From: Porphyromonadaceae bacterium | GTDB taxonomy: Bacteria; Bacteroidota; Bacteroidia; Bacteroidales; Dysgonomonadaceae | DNA length: 36,663 nt | Assembly (NCBI GenBank): GCA_022840285.1 | Contig: JALHIE010000018.1 | Coordinates: forward strand, 1 to 36,663 | Direction: 5' to 3' | Shown here: positions 25,709-34,156 of the stretch, in pieces | How the letters are laid out: each line of letters starts with the position of its first letter | Position numbering within the stretch: the stretch's first letter is position 1 | Notes under the pieces: generated by a model | What the model saw: only the letters and a program-made list of their open reading frames with translations | The model's database searches: none | Told to the model about the DNA's origin: nothing | Made by a program: the position numbers and the translations under genes

Positions 25709-27264
25709 AGATATTAAAAACCATAGGAATCTCACTTCTGGTTGTAATAACCCTGATCTGTGTTTTCAGTTACTTCCATATGCGTGACCGCCATCCGGGA
25801 TATCGCGTCGACCTGAAAATAGAAAACAGGGACCCCGGTGTCGTGCGCGCCGGCTTTGCCGCAGTTACCATTACGCCGGAATATATGGAGCCATGGAGCG
25901 ATGTGGATAACAATGCACGTTTTGAACCCGATAAAGGAGATACGTATGAAGACCTGAACGAAAACGGGAAGTTTGATACACACTGGATCGCCGGTTTTGG
26001 GAATAAAGTCGCCGCGCGGGGTGTTCACGACGATCTGTGGGCGCGGACAATGGTGTTGGATGACGGCACTACCCGCCTTGCTCTGGTTGCAATGGATGTG
26101 ATCGGCATGTTCCATCCGATGGTAATCGATATCCGGAAGATGGTACCGGAAGAAGCAGGCATTACCTATCTGGTGATCGCATCAACCCATACCCACGAGG
26201 GGCCCGACCTGTTGGGCCTTTGGGGCGAATCACCTTTCAGGAGCGGGGTCAACAAGGAGTGGAAAGAGTACGTGAAGAGACAGGTGGTCCAATCTGTATT
26301 GAAAGCTGTTGAAGCAATGCGTCCGGCCTATTTTCGTTTCTCACAAAACCTCACGGAAGGGAGGGTAACCATAAAAGATACCCGCGAACCTTATGTCTTT
26401 GACGAAGGCCTCCGGATGATGCAGGTGACCGATGCCGAGACTTCAGAAACGTTAGGGACACTGATTCAATGGGGCAATCATCCCGAAACATTGTGGAGCA
26501 GGAACCTGCTTATCTCTTCTGATTTTCCCCACTACCTGAGAGAAGTTGTCGAGAAGGGGGTCTATCATGGAGACAACATCATCAGAAAGGGCGTCGGAGG
26601 AATTGCTCTCTATGTGAACGGCGCTGTAGGCGGGTTGATGACTACCCATGCCTCAATGGAGGTTGTCGATCCGTTCCGCGATACGGTGTATGTAGAGCCG
26701 TCATTCGATAAGATCCGTGCACAGGGAGACACCCTCGGATTGATCATACTCCGCACGATGGAGGAAAAGGCTGTAGAGATAAGGGAGGCCGGCATCAATT
26801 TACGTGCAAAGACGTTCGACCTTCCTCTGAGGAATCGTCTGTTTCGGCTCGCTGCGGCAATTGGGATTATGGATGCAGATATGACCGGATGGATGAAAAA
26901 ACGTACCGAAGCGGCTGTGTGGAGCATCGGCCCGGCCAGTTTCATTACCTTTCCGGGAGAGCTCTATCCCGAAATAGTGAATGGAGGGGTGGTAGCACTG
27001 CCCGGCCGGGATTTTCCGGTCGATCCGCAGGAAACACCTCCCCTGCGCGATATGATGCAGGGGACGTTCCGTTTTGGTATCGGGCTGGCCAATGATGAGA
27101 TCGGTTATATCATCCCAAAGAGCCAGTGGGATGTTAAGAAGCCGTATGTATACCGGGACAGGCCTTATTACGGTGAACAGAACTCGCTCGGCCCGGAAAC
27201 AGCTCCTCTTTTGTATAAAGAGTTGCGTCAGCTGTTGAAGGAGTTACCCGGTAAGCCGTATTGA
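25705..27264 (+). CDS. Neutral/alkaline ceramidase-like hydrolase
   Basis: This is a 519-aa protein with an N-terminal hydrophobic segment (about residues 7-24) that is a signal anchor or uncleaved signal. It has the family layout: RAGFAAVTITPEYMEPW, His108 in RGVHDDLWAR, and STHTHEGPD with His162 and His164. Later GNHPETLWS and FPGELYPEI follow, which together give a candidate zinc site as in neutral ceramidases. Between them is an Asn/Asp-rich stretch (DVDNNARFEPDKGDT and DLNENGKFD) resembling a calcium-binding loop. True ceramidases hydrolyse the amide of ceramide. Many homologues in Bacteroidetes sugar loci have no known substrate, so the amide or ester target here is open. It is coupled to the deacetylase by a 4-base overlap. 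Confidence 0.8.
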   Translation: MKILKTIGISLLVVITLICVFSYFHMRDRHPGYRVDLKIENRDPGVVRAGFAAVTITPEYMEPWSDVDNNARFEPDKGDTYEDLNENGKFDTHWIAGFGNKVAARGVHDDLWARTMVLDDGTTRLALVAMDVIGMFHPMVIDIRKMVPEEAGITYLVIASTHTHEGPDLLGLWGESPFRSGVNKEWKEYVKRQVVQSVLKAVEAMRPAYFRFSQNLTEGRVTIKDTREPYVFDEGLRMMQVTDAETSETLGTLIQWGNHPETLWSRNLLISSDFPHYLREVVEKGVYHGDNIIRKGVGGIALYVNGAVGGLMTTHASMEVVDPFRDTVYVEPSFDKIRAQGDTLGLIILRTMEEKAVEIREAGINLRAKTFDLPLRNRLFRLAAAIGIMDADMTGWMKKRTEAAVWSIGPASFITFPGELYPEIVNGGVVALPGRDFPVDPQETPPLRDMMQGTFRFGIGLANDEIGYIIPKSQWDVKKPYVYRDRPYYGEQNSLGPETAPLLYKELRQLLKELPGKPY

Positions 27265-27295
27265 ATATTTTTTCACTGCAAACTCTTTTCATGCG

Positions 27296-29617
27296 ATGGC
27301 AAAAAAAAATATGCTGATTCCTCTTTTCATTTTTTATAGCCTATTTGTGGCTCCAGTGGCTGGTGAAAATCATGACTTCACCAACGCATCCCTGATTGTT
27401 TCTGAAAACATTGTTCCTGACTTCAAGGAAACCATTGTCGACATTCTTCGGGAGGAAACCTACAGGCTTTCCCATATCCATTTACCCCAGGGCGGGGAAT
27501 GGACAGGTACCAACATTGCTCTTTCTCTGGCCGCTGACGCATCACTTTACGGAGAGCCTTTTCCGTCGGGTATCGAACTTCCAACAGAAGATGAATCGTA
27601 TACCGTAGCGTTGGACAGTGATAACGAGAGAAAAACGCTCTGGTTGATAGGAAAAGATGAACGAGGCCTGTTGTTCGCTGTAGGCCACCTGCTGCGAACG
27701 ATGTTCTTCGAGTCCCAGACGATCACTTTCAATTCCGGTAATGCCATCTGTTCTGCCCCAGCATACCCGGTACGCGGTCATCAACTGGGTTACCGGAACA
27801 CAGCGAATTCATACGACGGGTGGAGTCCCGCGCAATACGACCGGTATATCCGTGAATTGGCCCTCTTTGGTTCAAACAGTGTCGAGAACATTCCTTTCGA
27901 CACGTCGGATAGTCCTCACATGAAAACATCGCCTCACGAGATGAATATCCTCATCAGTCAAATGTGTGAAAAGTACCGCATGGATTACTGGGTGTGGGTT
28001 CCAGTTGAAAAACTGTCCGACGATGCTGTTTTTAAAACAGAACATCAAAAGCATGCCGATTTTTACAAAAGTTGTCCTAAACTGGACCATGTGTTTATCC
28101 CGGGAGGTGACCCCGGTGATAATCACCCGCGGGAATTACTGCCTTTCCTGGAAACCGTTTCGAAAGATTTGCAAAAATACCATCCCGGTGCCGGAATCTG
28201 GTTATCGTTACAGGGATTCAACGACGAACAAACCGATTATTTTTTCAAGTACCTGACCGAAAAATCGCCCGATTGGCTGAAAGGAGTTGTTAGCGGCCCC
28301 GGAAGCCCTTCTCTGGCGGCAACCCGCTATCGACTGCCGGACAAATACATGCACCGCCATTACCCCGATGTGACACATACCGTCAGGTGTCAATATCCCG
28401 CACTTAACTGGGATCAGGCTTTTGCGCTGACTTTGGGGCGTGAGCCCGTTAATCCGCAGCCGTTTTATTACGCTAAGGTACATAATGAATATGCCCCGCA
28501 TACCGACGGATTCATTACCTATTCAGACGGAATAAACGACGACGTGAATAAGTTCATCTGGACACGGAGGGGATGGAATCCGGACGAAGAGGTTGCGAAG
28601 ATCCTGAATCAATACGTCCGGTTCTTTTTCGGGATCGGTAACGCCGAACCCGTCACTAACGCGGTTATAGCCTTGGAGAAGAACTGGAACGGCCCCGTTA
28701 ACGAGAACGCCGGAATTGAACTGACGTTGAGCGAATGGAACAGGTTGGAAAAAGAATATCCGCAACTCAGCCGTAATTGGCGATGGCAAATGTGCCTCTA
28801 CCGGGCGAATTACGATGCCTACACACGCAGGAGGAACCTTTACGAGAAAAACCTGGAGAAAGAAGCAAATCGGATACTCTCCTGCGCAGGCTCAATCGGG
28901 ATCGAGCAAGCTATGAGACAGGCGCTGGATAAAGTGAATGAAGCCGATAATTTCAATGTGGCTCCCGAATTAAAGCAAAAGATTTACGGTTATGCCGATT
29001 CCCTGTTTTTGTCTGTTTCCCTGCAATCCAGCGTCGAACGGTATAGGGCAAGCGGCCCGGAAAGGGGATGTACGTTGGATTTTCTGGATTATCCGTTGAA
29101 TAACCGCTGGTGGCTGGCCGACGAATTCCAGAAAGTAGAACAGATGAGCACCGATGAAGAGAAGCTGGAACGTATAAAAATCCTAAGTGAATGGGAAAAT
29201 CCCGGTAAAGGGAGTTATTACGACAATGTTTCAAACATTGCGAAGAGCCCGCATGTTCTAACAACGGTCTATGATGCTACCGATTTTGCCTGGTGGGATA
29301 ACGGTATGTCCCGTAAACGCTTGTCGACACAGCTGTTTCAGAACTTTCCGGAATTGAGGTACACCGACCTGGATCCTGATGGACGTTATCTGATTCGTGT
29401 TGCGGGATACGGAGATGCTTTGCTCCGGGTGGATGGGGAAAGGATAACCCCTGTCCTTTACAACAAAGAATTGGAAACATTCAAGGAGTTTCTGATAGAC
29501 CCCCGTTGCACGCGGGACGGCAGCATCACGGTAACTTTCGATGAACCGGAAGAATCGCACCTGAACTGGCGGCAACATTCCAAAATCTGCGATATCTGGC
29601 TCTTAAAACGAGATTAA
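27296..29617 (+). CDS. Large secreted glycoside hydrolase-like protein with GH20b-type N-domain, family not assigned
   Basis: This is a 773-aa protein with a signal peptide (MAKKNMLIPLFIFYSLFVAP). Residues about 30-155 look like the small alpha/beta domain that precedes GH20 and alpha-glucuronidase barrels (KTLWLIGKDERGLLFAVGHLLR). From about 160 a TIM-barrel region follows: PVRGHQLGYRNTANSYDGW, YIRELALFGSNSVENIPF, HVFIPGGDPGDNHPRELL, WLSLQGF, and FITYSDGINDDVNKFIW. Aspartates in GGDPGD and SDGINDD are candidate catalytic residues. A helical region (about 480-640) and a beta-rich end follow. I cannot place it in a CAZy family, and annotation as alpha-glucuronidase or GH20 would be a guess. 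It is probably the main glycan-cleaving enzyme of the operon. Confidence 0.65.
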   Translation: MAKKNMLIPLFIFYSLFVAPVAGENHDFTNASLIVSENIVPDFKETIVDILREETYRLSHIHLPQGGEWTGTNIALSLAADASLYGEPFPSGIELPTEDESYTVALDSDNERKTLWLIGKDERGLLFAVGHLLRTMFFESQTITFNSGNAICSAPAYPVRGHQLGYRNTANSYDGWSPAQYDRYIRELALFGSNSVENIPFDTSDSPHMKTSPHEMNILISQMCEKYRMDYWVWVPVEKLSDDAVFKTEHQKHADFYKSCPKLDHVFIPGGDPGDNHPRELLPFLETVSKDLQKYHPGAGIWLSLQGFNDEQTDYFFKYLTEKSPDWLKGVVSGPGSPSLAATRYRLPDKYMHRHYPDVTHTVRCQYPALNWDQAFALTLGREPVNPQPFYYAKVHNEYAPHTDGFITYSDGINDDVNKFIWTRRGWNPDEEVAKILNQYVRFFFGIGNAEPVTNAVIALEKNWNGPVNENAGIELTLSEWNRLEKEYPQLSRNWRWQMCLYRANYDAYTRRRNLYEKNLEKEANRILSCAGSIGIEQAMRQALDKVNEADNFNVAPELKQKIYGYADSLFLSVSLQSSVERYRASGPERGCTLDFLDYPLNNRWWLADEFQKVEQMSTDEEKLERIKILSEWENPGKGSYYDNVSNIAKSPHVLTTVYDATDFAWWDNGMSRKRLSTQLFQNFPELRYTDLDPDGRYLIRVAGYGDALLRVDGERITPVLYNKELETFKEFLIDPRCTRDGSITVTFDEPEESHLNWRQHSKICDIWLLKRD

Positions 29618-29656
29618 AAGAACCAGCGACACACGAACATTAAACAATAAAAACGT

Positions 29657-30826
29657 ATGAAATCATTTTCTATTGTAACTTTTTTATTAGTAGCGGCGCT
29701 ATCCTGTAGCAGCCCTCCAAGTGAGAAACACAGTACGGAGCCAATGTCAGGCATCAGACACGGCATTGTCTACTACCGGGAAAACAAGTACGGCGGTTGG
29801 CCTGCGAACAACGGCATATGGATATGGGACAATGAAATATTGGTGGGATTTGTCGAAGCAGACTATAAGTCGACCGATGGCTTACATACGTACGACCAGT
29901 CATCGGCGCGCCATAAATACGCCCGCAGTACCGATGGAGGAGAAACCTGGACGATAGAGGACGCTTACGAACGGGGACAAACGGCTTGGGGAAACGATCA
30001 CAGCATCGCCGCTGACAAGGCGGAAATACCGGTAACTTTAAAAACACCGGTGGAAAACTTTACTGATCCCGGCTTTATCATTACATTTGTCCGCCACAAC
30101 AATAACGACGGGCCCACCCATTTTTATTATTCCATGAACAAAGGGGATAAGTGGTCGGGTCCCTATTCCTTTCCGGATTTAGGTACGGCGGGAATAGCAA
30201 ACCGTACCGATTATATCGTGGAAAGCGATCGGGAACTCAGTGTGTTTCTTACTACGGCGAAATCAAACAAAAAGGAAGGACGTGTTGCTTTGGCGAAAAC
30301 AACCGATGGAGGCTTAAATTGGGAATTTGTCTCATGGATTACCGACGAACAGGGAGGATTTGATATTATGCCGGCATCGCTGCGGTTATCCGACACGGAA
30401 CTGATAACCGTCATTCGTACAAGAACGGCCGAAAGGCAGGATCTTTTAACCGCCTACCGTTCTGCCGATAACGGAAAGTCGTGGATCAGGTTAAAAAATC
30501 CGGTAAACGATACGGGGAACGGAGGCTCTCCGCCGGCTCTGGTCAAACTGCAAGACGGGCGGTTGGCATTGGCATATATATATCGGAGCGCATACGGGTC
30601 CCGTGTAAATGTGCGTTTCAGCTCGGATGACGGAGATAGCTGGAGCGATGAGGTTGTGCTCAGAAACGGTGACGGCGCCAACCGCGACGCCGGTTATCCA
30701 CGAATGATACAAAGACCGGACGGAAAATTAGTGTTGATCTACTACTGGAACAACGCGAACGATGAAGATTCAACGCCGTACCGGTTCATCGCATCTACCA
30801 TTTTCGATCCCGGAAAATGGAAGTAG
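29657..30826 (+). CDS. Asp-box (BNR) beta-propeller lipoprotein, sialidase superfamily
   Basis: This is a 389-aa lipoprotein (ALSC, Cys17). Five Asp-box repeats of the S/T-x-D-x-G-x-x-W form are visible: STDGGETW (91-98), SMNKGDKW (159-166, degenerate), TTDGGLNW (215-222), SADNGKSW (269-276) and SSDDGDSW (322-329). The spacing of about 55-65 residues fits a six-bladed sialidase-type propeller. The YRIP/FRIP motif that places the first active-site arginine of true sialidases is not seen, so sialidase activity is not supported. Related proteins in sugar loci include glycosidases and lyases of other specificities. GYPRMIQRPDGKLVLIYYWN near the C-terminus is typical of this non-sialidase group. 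It lies 39 bases after the glycosidase and 20 before the symporter. Confidence 0.8.
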   Translation: MKSFSIVTFLLVAALSCSSPPSEKHSTEPMSGIRHGIVYYRENKYGGWPANNGIWIWDNEILVGFVEADYKSTDGLHTYDQSSARHKYARSTDGGETWTIEDAYERGQTAWGNDHSIAADKAEIPVTLKTPVENFTDPGFIITFVRHNNNDGPTHFYYSMNKGDKWSGPYSFPDLGTAGIANRTDYIVESDRELSVFLTTAKSNKKEGRVALAKTTDGGLNWEFVSWITDEQGGFDIMPASLRLSDTELITVIRTRTAERQDLLTAYRSADNGKSWIRLKNPVNDTGNGGSPPALVKLQDGRLALAYIYRSAYGSRVNVRFSSDDGDSWSDEVVLRNGDGANRDAGYPRMIQRPDGKLVLIYYWNNANDEDSTPYRFIASTIFDPGKWK

Positions 30827-30846
30827 AAACATCATAATTATACCTT

Positions 30847-32298
30847 ATGCAGTTAACCCTTATTGATATCGTCATTTTTCTTGTTTTCACCCTGGGAACT
30901 GTACTGTTCGGAAGTTCATTCGTGCGGAAAAATAAGACCGCCGGTGATTTTATGACGGCCGGAAAGGGGATGTCCGGATTTGTGGTCGGAATGTCGATTT
31001 TCGCCACGTACGTAAGCAGCATCAGTTTTCTGGCACTGCCCGGCGCCGCATACACAGGAAACTGGAATTCATTTGTATTCAGCCTGTCCATCCCGGTTGC
31101 CATCTTTTTTGCCGCAAGGTATTTTGTCCCTTTCTACCGGAGCATCAATAGCCCGTCAGCTTACAGTTTTTTAGAAGAGCGTTTTGGGAAATGGGCCCGA
31201 TTGTATGCTTCGGGTTGTTACCTGTTAACACAAATTGCCCGTATCGGCTCTGTCCTGTTTCTACTGGCGCTTCCGCTCAATGCCATGTTGGGCTGGAGCA
31301 TCCCGTTGATCATCATTCTGACAGGAGTTTGCGTGGTATTATATGCGGCTTTAGGAGGAATCAAGGCGATTGTTTATACCGATGCCATACAAGGATTGAT
31401 CCTGATTGCCGGGGCATTGGCCTGTCTGGGAATCCTTATGGTATCCATGCCTGGAGGAGGCAACGAAATGTTGCGTATTGGAATGGAGTACGATAAATTC
31501 TCCCTGGGGAGTTTCGGGTTGACCTTAAACGAGCCCACGTTTTGGGTAACACTCATTTATGGGCTGTTCATTAATCTCCAGAACTACGGCATTGATCAGA
31601 ATTATGTGCAACGGTACAAGACGGCCAGAAGTGAGAAGAGCGCACGCTTTTCGGCCCTTTTTGGCGGCCTTTTGTATCTGCCCGTAAGTTTATTGTTTTT
31701 TTTTATTGGCACGGCGTTGTTCGTTTATTATAAAACCCGGCCCGGTTTGCTTCCGGAAACGGTTACCGGAGACCAGGTATTTCCCTATTTCATCGTGAAT
31801 GGCCTGCCGGCAGGATTTACCGGCCTGCTGATCGCTGCCATATTTGCTGCGGGCATGAGCACGGTCTCCACCAGCATAAACAGCTCTGCAACGGTTGTAT
31901 TAACCGATTTTTTTAACGTAACTTCTTACGGTGAAGCGGGCGAAAAGAGGAAAATGAATATCCTGCACGCCACATCGGTTATCCTGGGAGCATTGGGAGT
32001 AGGTGTGGGATTAGCCATGATGTCCGTGAAAAGCGCGTTGGATGCTTGGTGGAGCATGGCGGCAATTTTCAGCGGAGGCATGCTGGGATTATTCTTCCTG
32101 GGATATATCGCCCGCGGGGTAAAAGGGTCGCATGCTCTTGTTGGAGTGATTTGCGGGGTATTGCTCATTGCGTGGATGTCGTTAAGCAGACAAACTGTCT
32201 TTCACAATTATTTAACCATTGTTCTGGGAACACTCGTTATTTTTACTGTCGGCATGTTACTGGCAATGGCAGGGAGCAGACTTAAAAAGGACAACTGA
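30847..32298 (+). CDS. Sodium:solute symporter (SSF family)
   Basis: This is a 483-aa inner membrane transporter with about 13 hydrophobic segments. The N-terminus LIDIVIFLVFTLGTVLFGSSF, the AGDFMTAGKGMSGFVVGMSIFATYVSSISFLALPG segment (quoted in parts: MSIFATYVSS and ISFLALPGA), GGIKAIVYTDAIQGLIL, and GLLIAAIFAAGMSTVSTSIN with its Ser/Thr sodium-site pattern are classic SSF/SLC5 features. SSF members carry sugars, sialate, amino acids or carboxylates with sodium. In this operon the likely cargo is a monosaccharide or sugar acid released by the upstream enzymes. It is the last closely spaced gene of the run, 20 bases after the propeller lipoprotein. Confidence 0.92.
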   Translation: MQLTLIDIVIFLVFTLGTVLFGSSFVRKNKTAGDFMTAGKGMSGFVVGMSIFATYVSSISFLALPGAAYTGNWNSFVFSLSIPVAIFFAARYFVPFYRSINSPSAYSFLEERFGKWARLYASGCYLLTQIARIGSVLFLLALPLNAMLGWSIPLIIILTGVCVVLYAALGGIKAIVYTDAIQGLILIAGALACLGILMVSMPGGGNEMLRIGMEYDKFSLGSFGLTLNEPTFWVTLIYGLFINLQNYGIDQNYVQRYKTARSEKSARFSALFGGLLYLPVSLLFFFIGTALFVYYKTRPGLLPETVTGDQVFPYFIVNGLPAGFTGLLIAAIFAAGMSTVSTSINSSATVVLTDFFNVTSYGEAGEKRKMNILHATSVILGALGVGVGLAMMSVKSALDAWWSMAAIFSGGMLGLFFLGYIARGVKGSHALVGVICGVLLIAWMSLSRQTVFHNYLTIVLGTLVIFTVGMLLAMAGSRLKKDN

Positions 32299-32302
32299 GA
32301 AA

Positions 32303-32333
32303 ATCTATCGCACGATAGATTCGGTTTAACCGA
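32303..32333. promoter_or_regulatory. Two adjacent palindromes upstream of the sulfatase gene
   Basis: ATCTATCG (32303-32310) and CGATAGAT (32313-32320) form a perfect palindrome with a 2-base centre. TCGGTT (32321-32326) and AACCGA (32328-32333) form a second one immediately after. The first has too small a loop for a good terminator and looks like an operator. The second could make a short hairpin followed by TTTGTTT and end the symporter transcript. A TATCTTTA (32364-32371) is a near-miss promoter box. Confidence 0.5.
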
Positions 32334-32424
32334 TTTGTTTAGTGAAAACAGGAAAAAAATGAGTATCTTTATTGAGGATTATCTGACGTTTTTAGTCTTG
32401 ACCAACAATAAATTTAATTCCGGT

Positions 32425-33945
32425 ATGGATAAAAAAATCAGAATATTGGCCTTTGGAGCCACAGCCTTTTCTGCTTTATATGCTCAGCAGAAACCCAATA
32501 TTGTCCTCATTTACGCCGACGATATCGGTTACGGCGATCTTTCGTGCTACGGGGCAGCACGTGTGCAAACTCCCCATGTGGATGCGCTTGCCAACAACGG
32601 CGTGCGGTTCCGGAACGCCCATTCGGCCGCAGCCACCAGCACGCCGTCACGGTACGGCCTGTTTACGGGAGAATATCCGTGGCGCCGGAAAGGAACGGGT
32701 ATTGCAGCCGGAGATGCCGCACTTATCATTAAGCCAGACAGATACACGTTACCCAAGATGATGAAGGAAGCCGGATACGCCACCGGTGCCGTGGGCAAAT
32801 GGCATTTGGGAATGGGCGCCGAAACCGGGAAACAAAACTGGAACGAAAGGGTATCCCCCGGGCCGGCAGAAATCGGATTTGACTATTCCTACATCATGGC
32901 GGCCACGGGTGACCGCGTACCGTGCGTGTTTATGGAAAACCAGCGTACCGTGGGGTTAGACCCCAAAGACCCGATAGAAGTGAGTTACACCAAAAACTTC
33001 CCCGGCGAACCCACCGGAAAAGACAATCCCGAATTGCTGACGAAACTGAAACCGAGCCACGGACACGACATGGCGGTGGTAAACGGTATTTCGCGTATCG
33101 GATTCATGAAGGGAGGAAAATCGGCCCGCTGGCGAGACGAGAACATTGCCGACAGCATTACGGCACATGCCGTCCGGTTCATCGAACGAAACAAGGACAA
33201 GCCGTTTTTCCTTTATTTCGGAACCAACGATATCCATGTGCCGCGATATCCGCATGAACGCTTCCGGGGAAAAACAGATATGGGACACCGCGGAGATGCC
33301 ATCGTCCAGTTCGACTGGTCGGTGGGGGAGGTAGTACGTGCACTGAAAGAAGCCGGGGTTTACGACAATACACTCATCATTCTTACCAGTGATAATGGAC
33401 CGGTTGTGGACGACGGTTATGTGGATGAATCCGTTGAGAAGCTTAGGAACCACAAACCGTGGGGCCCTTTCCGGGGTGGAAAATACAGTACGTTTGAAGC
33501 AGGAACACGCGTGCCTTTTATTGTTCACTGGACAGGAAACGTCCGCCCGGGAATCTCCAACGCATTGGTATCTCAAATAGATATGCTGGGTACCCTTGCC
33601 GAACTTGTGGGAATAGATCTTGCCGAAGCCAGAAAGTTCGATACGCAAAATCAACTTCCTGCCTGGTTAGGAAATGATTTTAAGGGGCGAGATTATGTAA
33701 TCGGTGCTGCCAGTTCATTAACCGTGCTAACCAGCGAATGGAAATATATAGAACCGAACAAGGGAAACGCGTACTCTCTACATACCAATACCGAATTGGG
33801 AAATAATCCTGAAGAACAATTATACAATATAACCATTGACAGAGGGGAATACGATAATGTAACCGGAGAGAATCCATTGATGGTGAAATTCATGAAGCAG
33901 ATCCTGGAAGAGGAAAAGGCCAAGGGAATGGGTCTGGAACTTTGA
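32425..33945 (+). CDS. Sulfatase, formylglycine-dependent (Ser type)
   Basis: This is a 506-aa protein from the ATG at 32425 (MDKKIRILAFGATAFSALYAQ, signal peptide). The frame opens at 32335, but that extension lacks sense as a secreted protein. It belongs to the S1 type I sulfatase family. The metal site is Asp32 and Asp33 in IYADDIGYGD, and the modified serine is Ser72 in STPSR, which an anaerobic sulfatase-maturating enzyme converts to formylglycine. No such enzyme gene is in the window. Further motifs are VGKWHLGMG, GTNDIHVPRYPHERF, ILTSDNGPV and PWGPFRGGKYSTFEAGTRVPFIVHW. It removes sulfate esters from the glycan. It is separated from the symporter by 126 bases with palindromes, so it may have its own promoter. 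Confidence 0.93.
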   Translation: MDKKIRILAFGATAFSALYAQQKPNIVLIYADDIGYGDLSCYGAARVQTPHVDALANNGVRFRNAHSAAATSTPSRYGLFTGEYPWRRKGTGIAAGDAALIIKPDRYTLPKMMKEAGYATGAVGKWHLGMGAETGKQNWNERVSPGPAEIGFDYSYIMAATGDRVPCVFMENQRTVGLDPKDPIEVSYTKNFPGEPTGKDNPELLTKLKPSHGHDMAVVNGISRIGFMKGGKSARWRDENIADSITAHAVRFIERNKDKPFFLYFGTNDIHVPRYPHERFRGKTDMGHRGDAIVQFDWSVGEVVRALKEAGVYDNTLIILTSDNGPVVDDGYVDESVEKLRNHKPWGPFRGGKYSTFEAGTRVPFIVHWTGNVRPGISNALVSQIDMLGTLAELVGIDLAEARKFDTQNQLPAWLGNDFKGRDYVIGAASSLTVLTSEWKYIEPNKGNAYSLHTNTELGNNPEEQLYNITIDRGEYDNVTGENPLMVKFMKQILEEEKAKGMGLEL

Positions 33946-33998
33946 ACTTTTATGCGCCTATAGCCTTTATCTATGACGAGGAGTGAAAAATCTATCGG

Positions 33999-34024
33999 AA
34001 AAATATGTTTTATAACATATTTTT
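33999..34024. terminator. AT-rich hairpin after the sulfatase, probable terminator
   Basis: Perfect 11-base arms AAAAATATGTT (33999-34009) and AACATATTTTT (34014-34024) with a 4-base loop lie 53 bases after the sulfatase stop. The 3' arm itself ends in five T. The stem is nearly all A-T, so termination may be weak. Confidence 0.6.
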
Positions 34025-34027
34025 CTC

Positions 34028-34035
34028 TATCTTTG
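34028..34035 (+). promoter_or_regulatory. -7 box for the small protein gene
   Basis: TATCTTTG is an exact TAnnTTTG match just after the hairpin at 33999-34024. The start codon at 34157 would leave a leader of about 115 bases. No clear TTTG is found at -33. Confidence 0.5.
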
Positions 34036-34156
34036 TGTTGATTTTAATGGCAAGCGAGTTATTGGAAATCAATTTTAGGTTATCAACATTATTCTGAAAA
34101 AAGTTTCTTGTAAACGGTTGCCGATAAATCATAACTTTTAAAGAAAAGATAAAATT

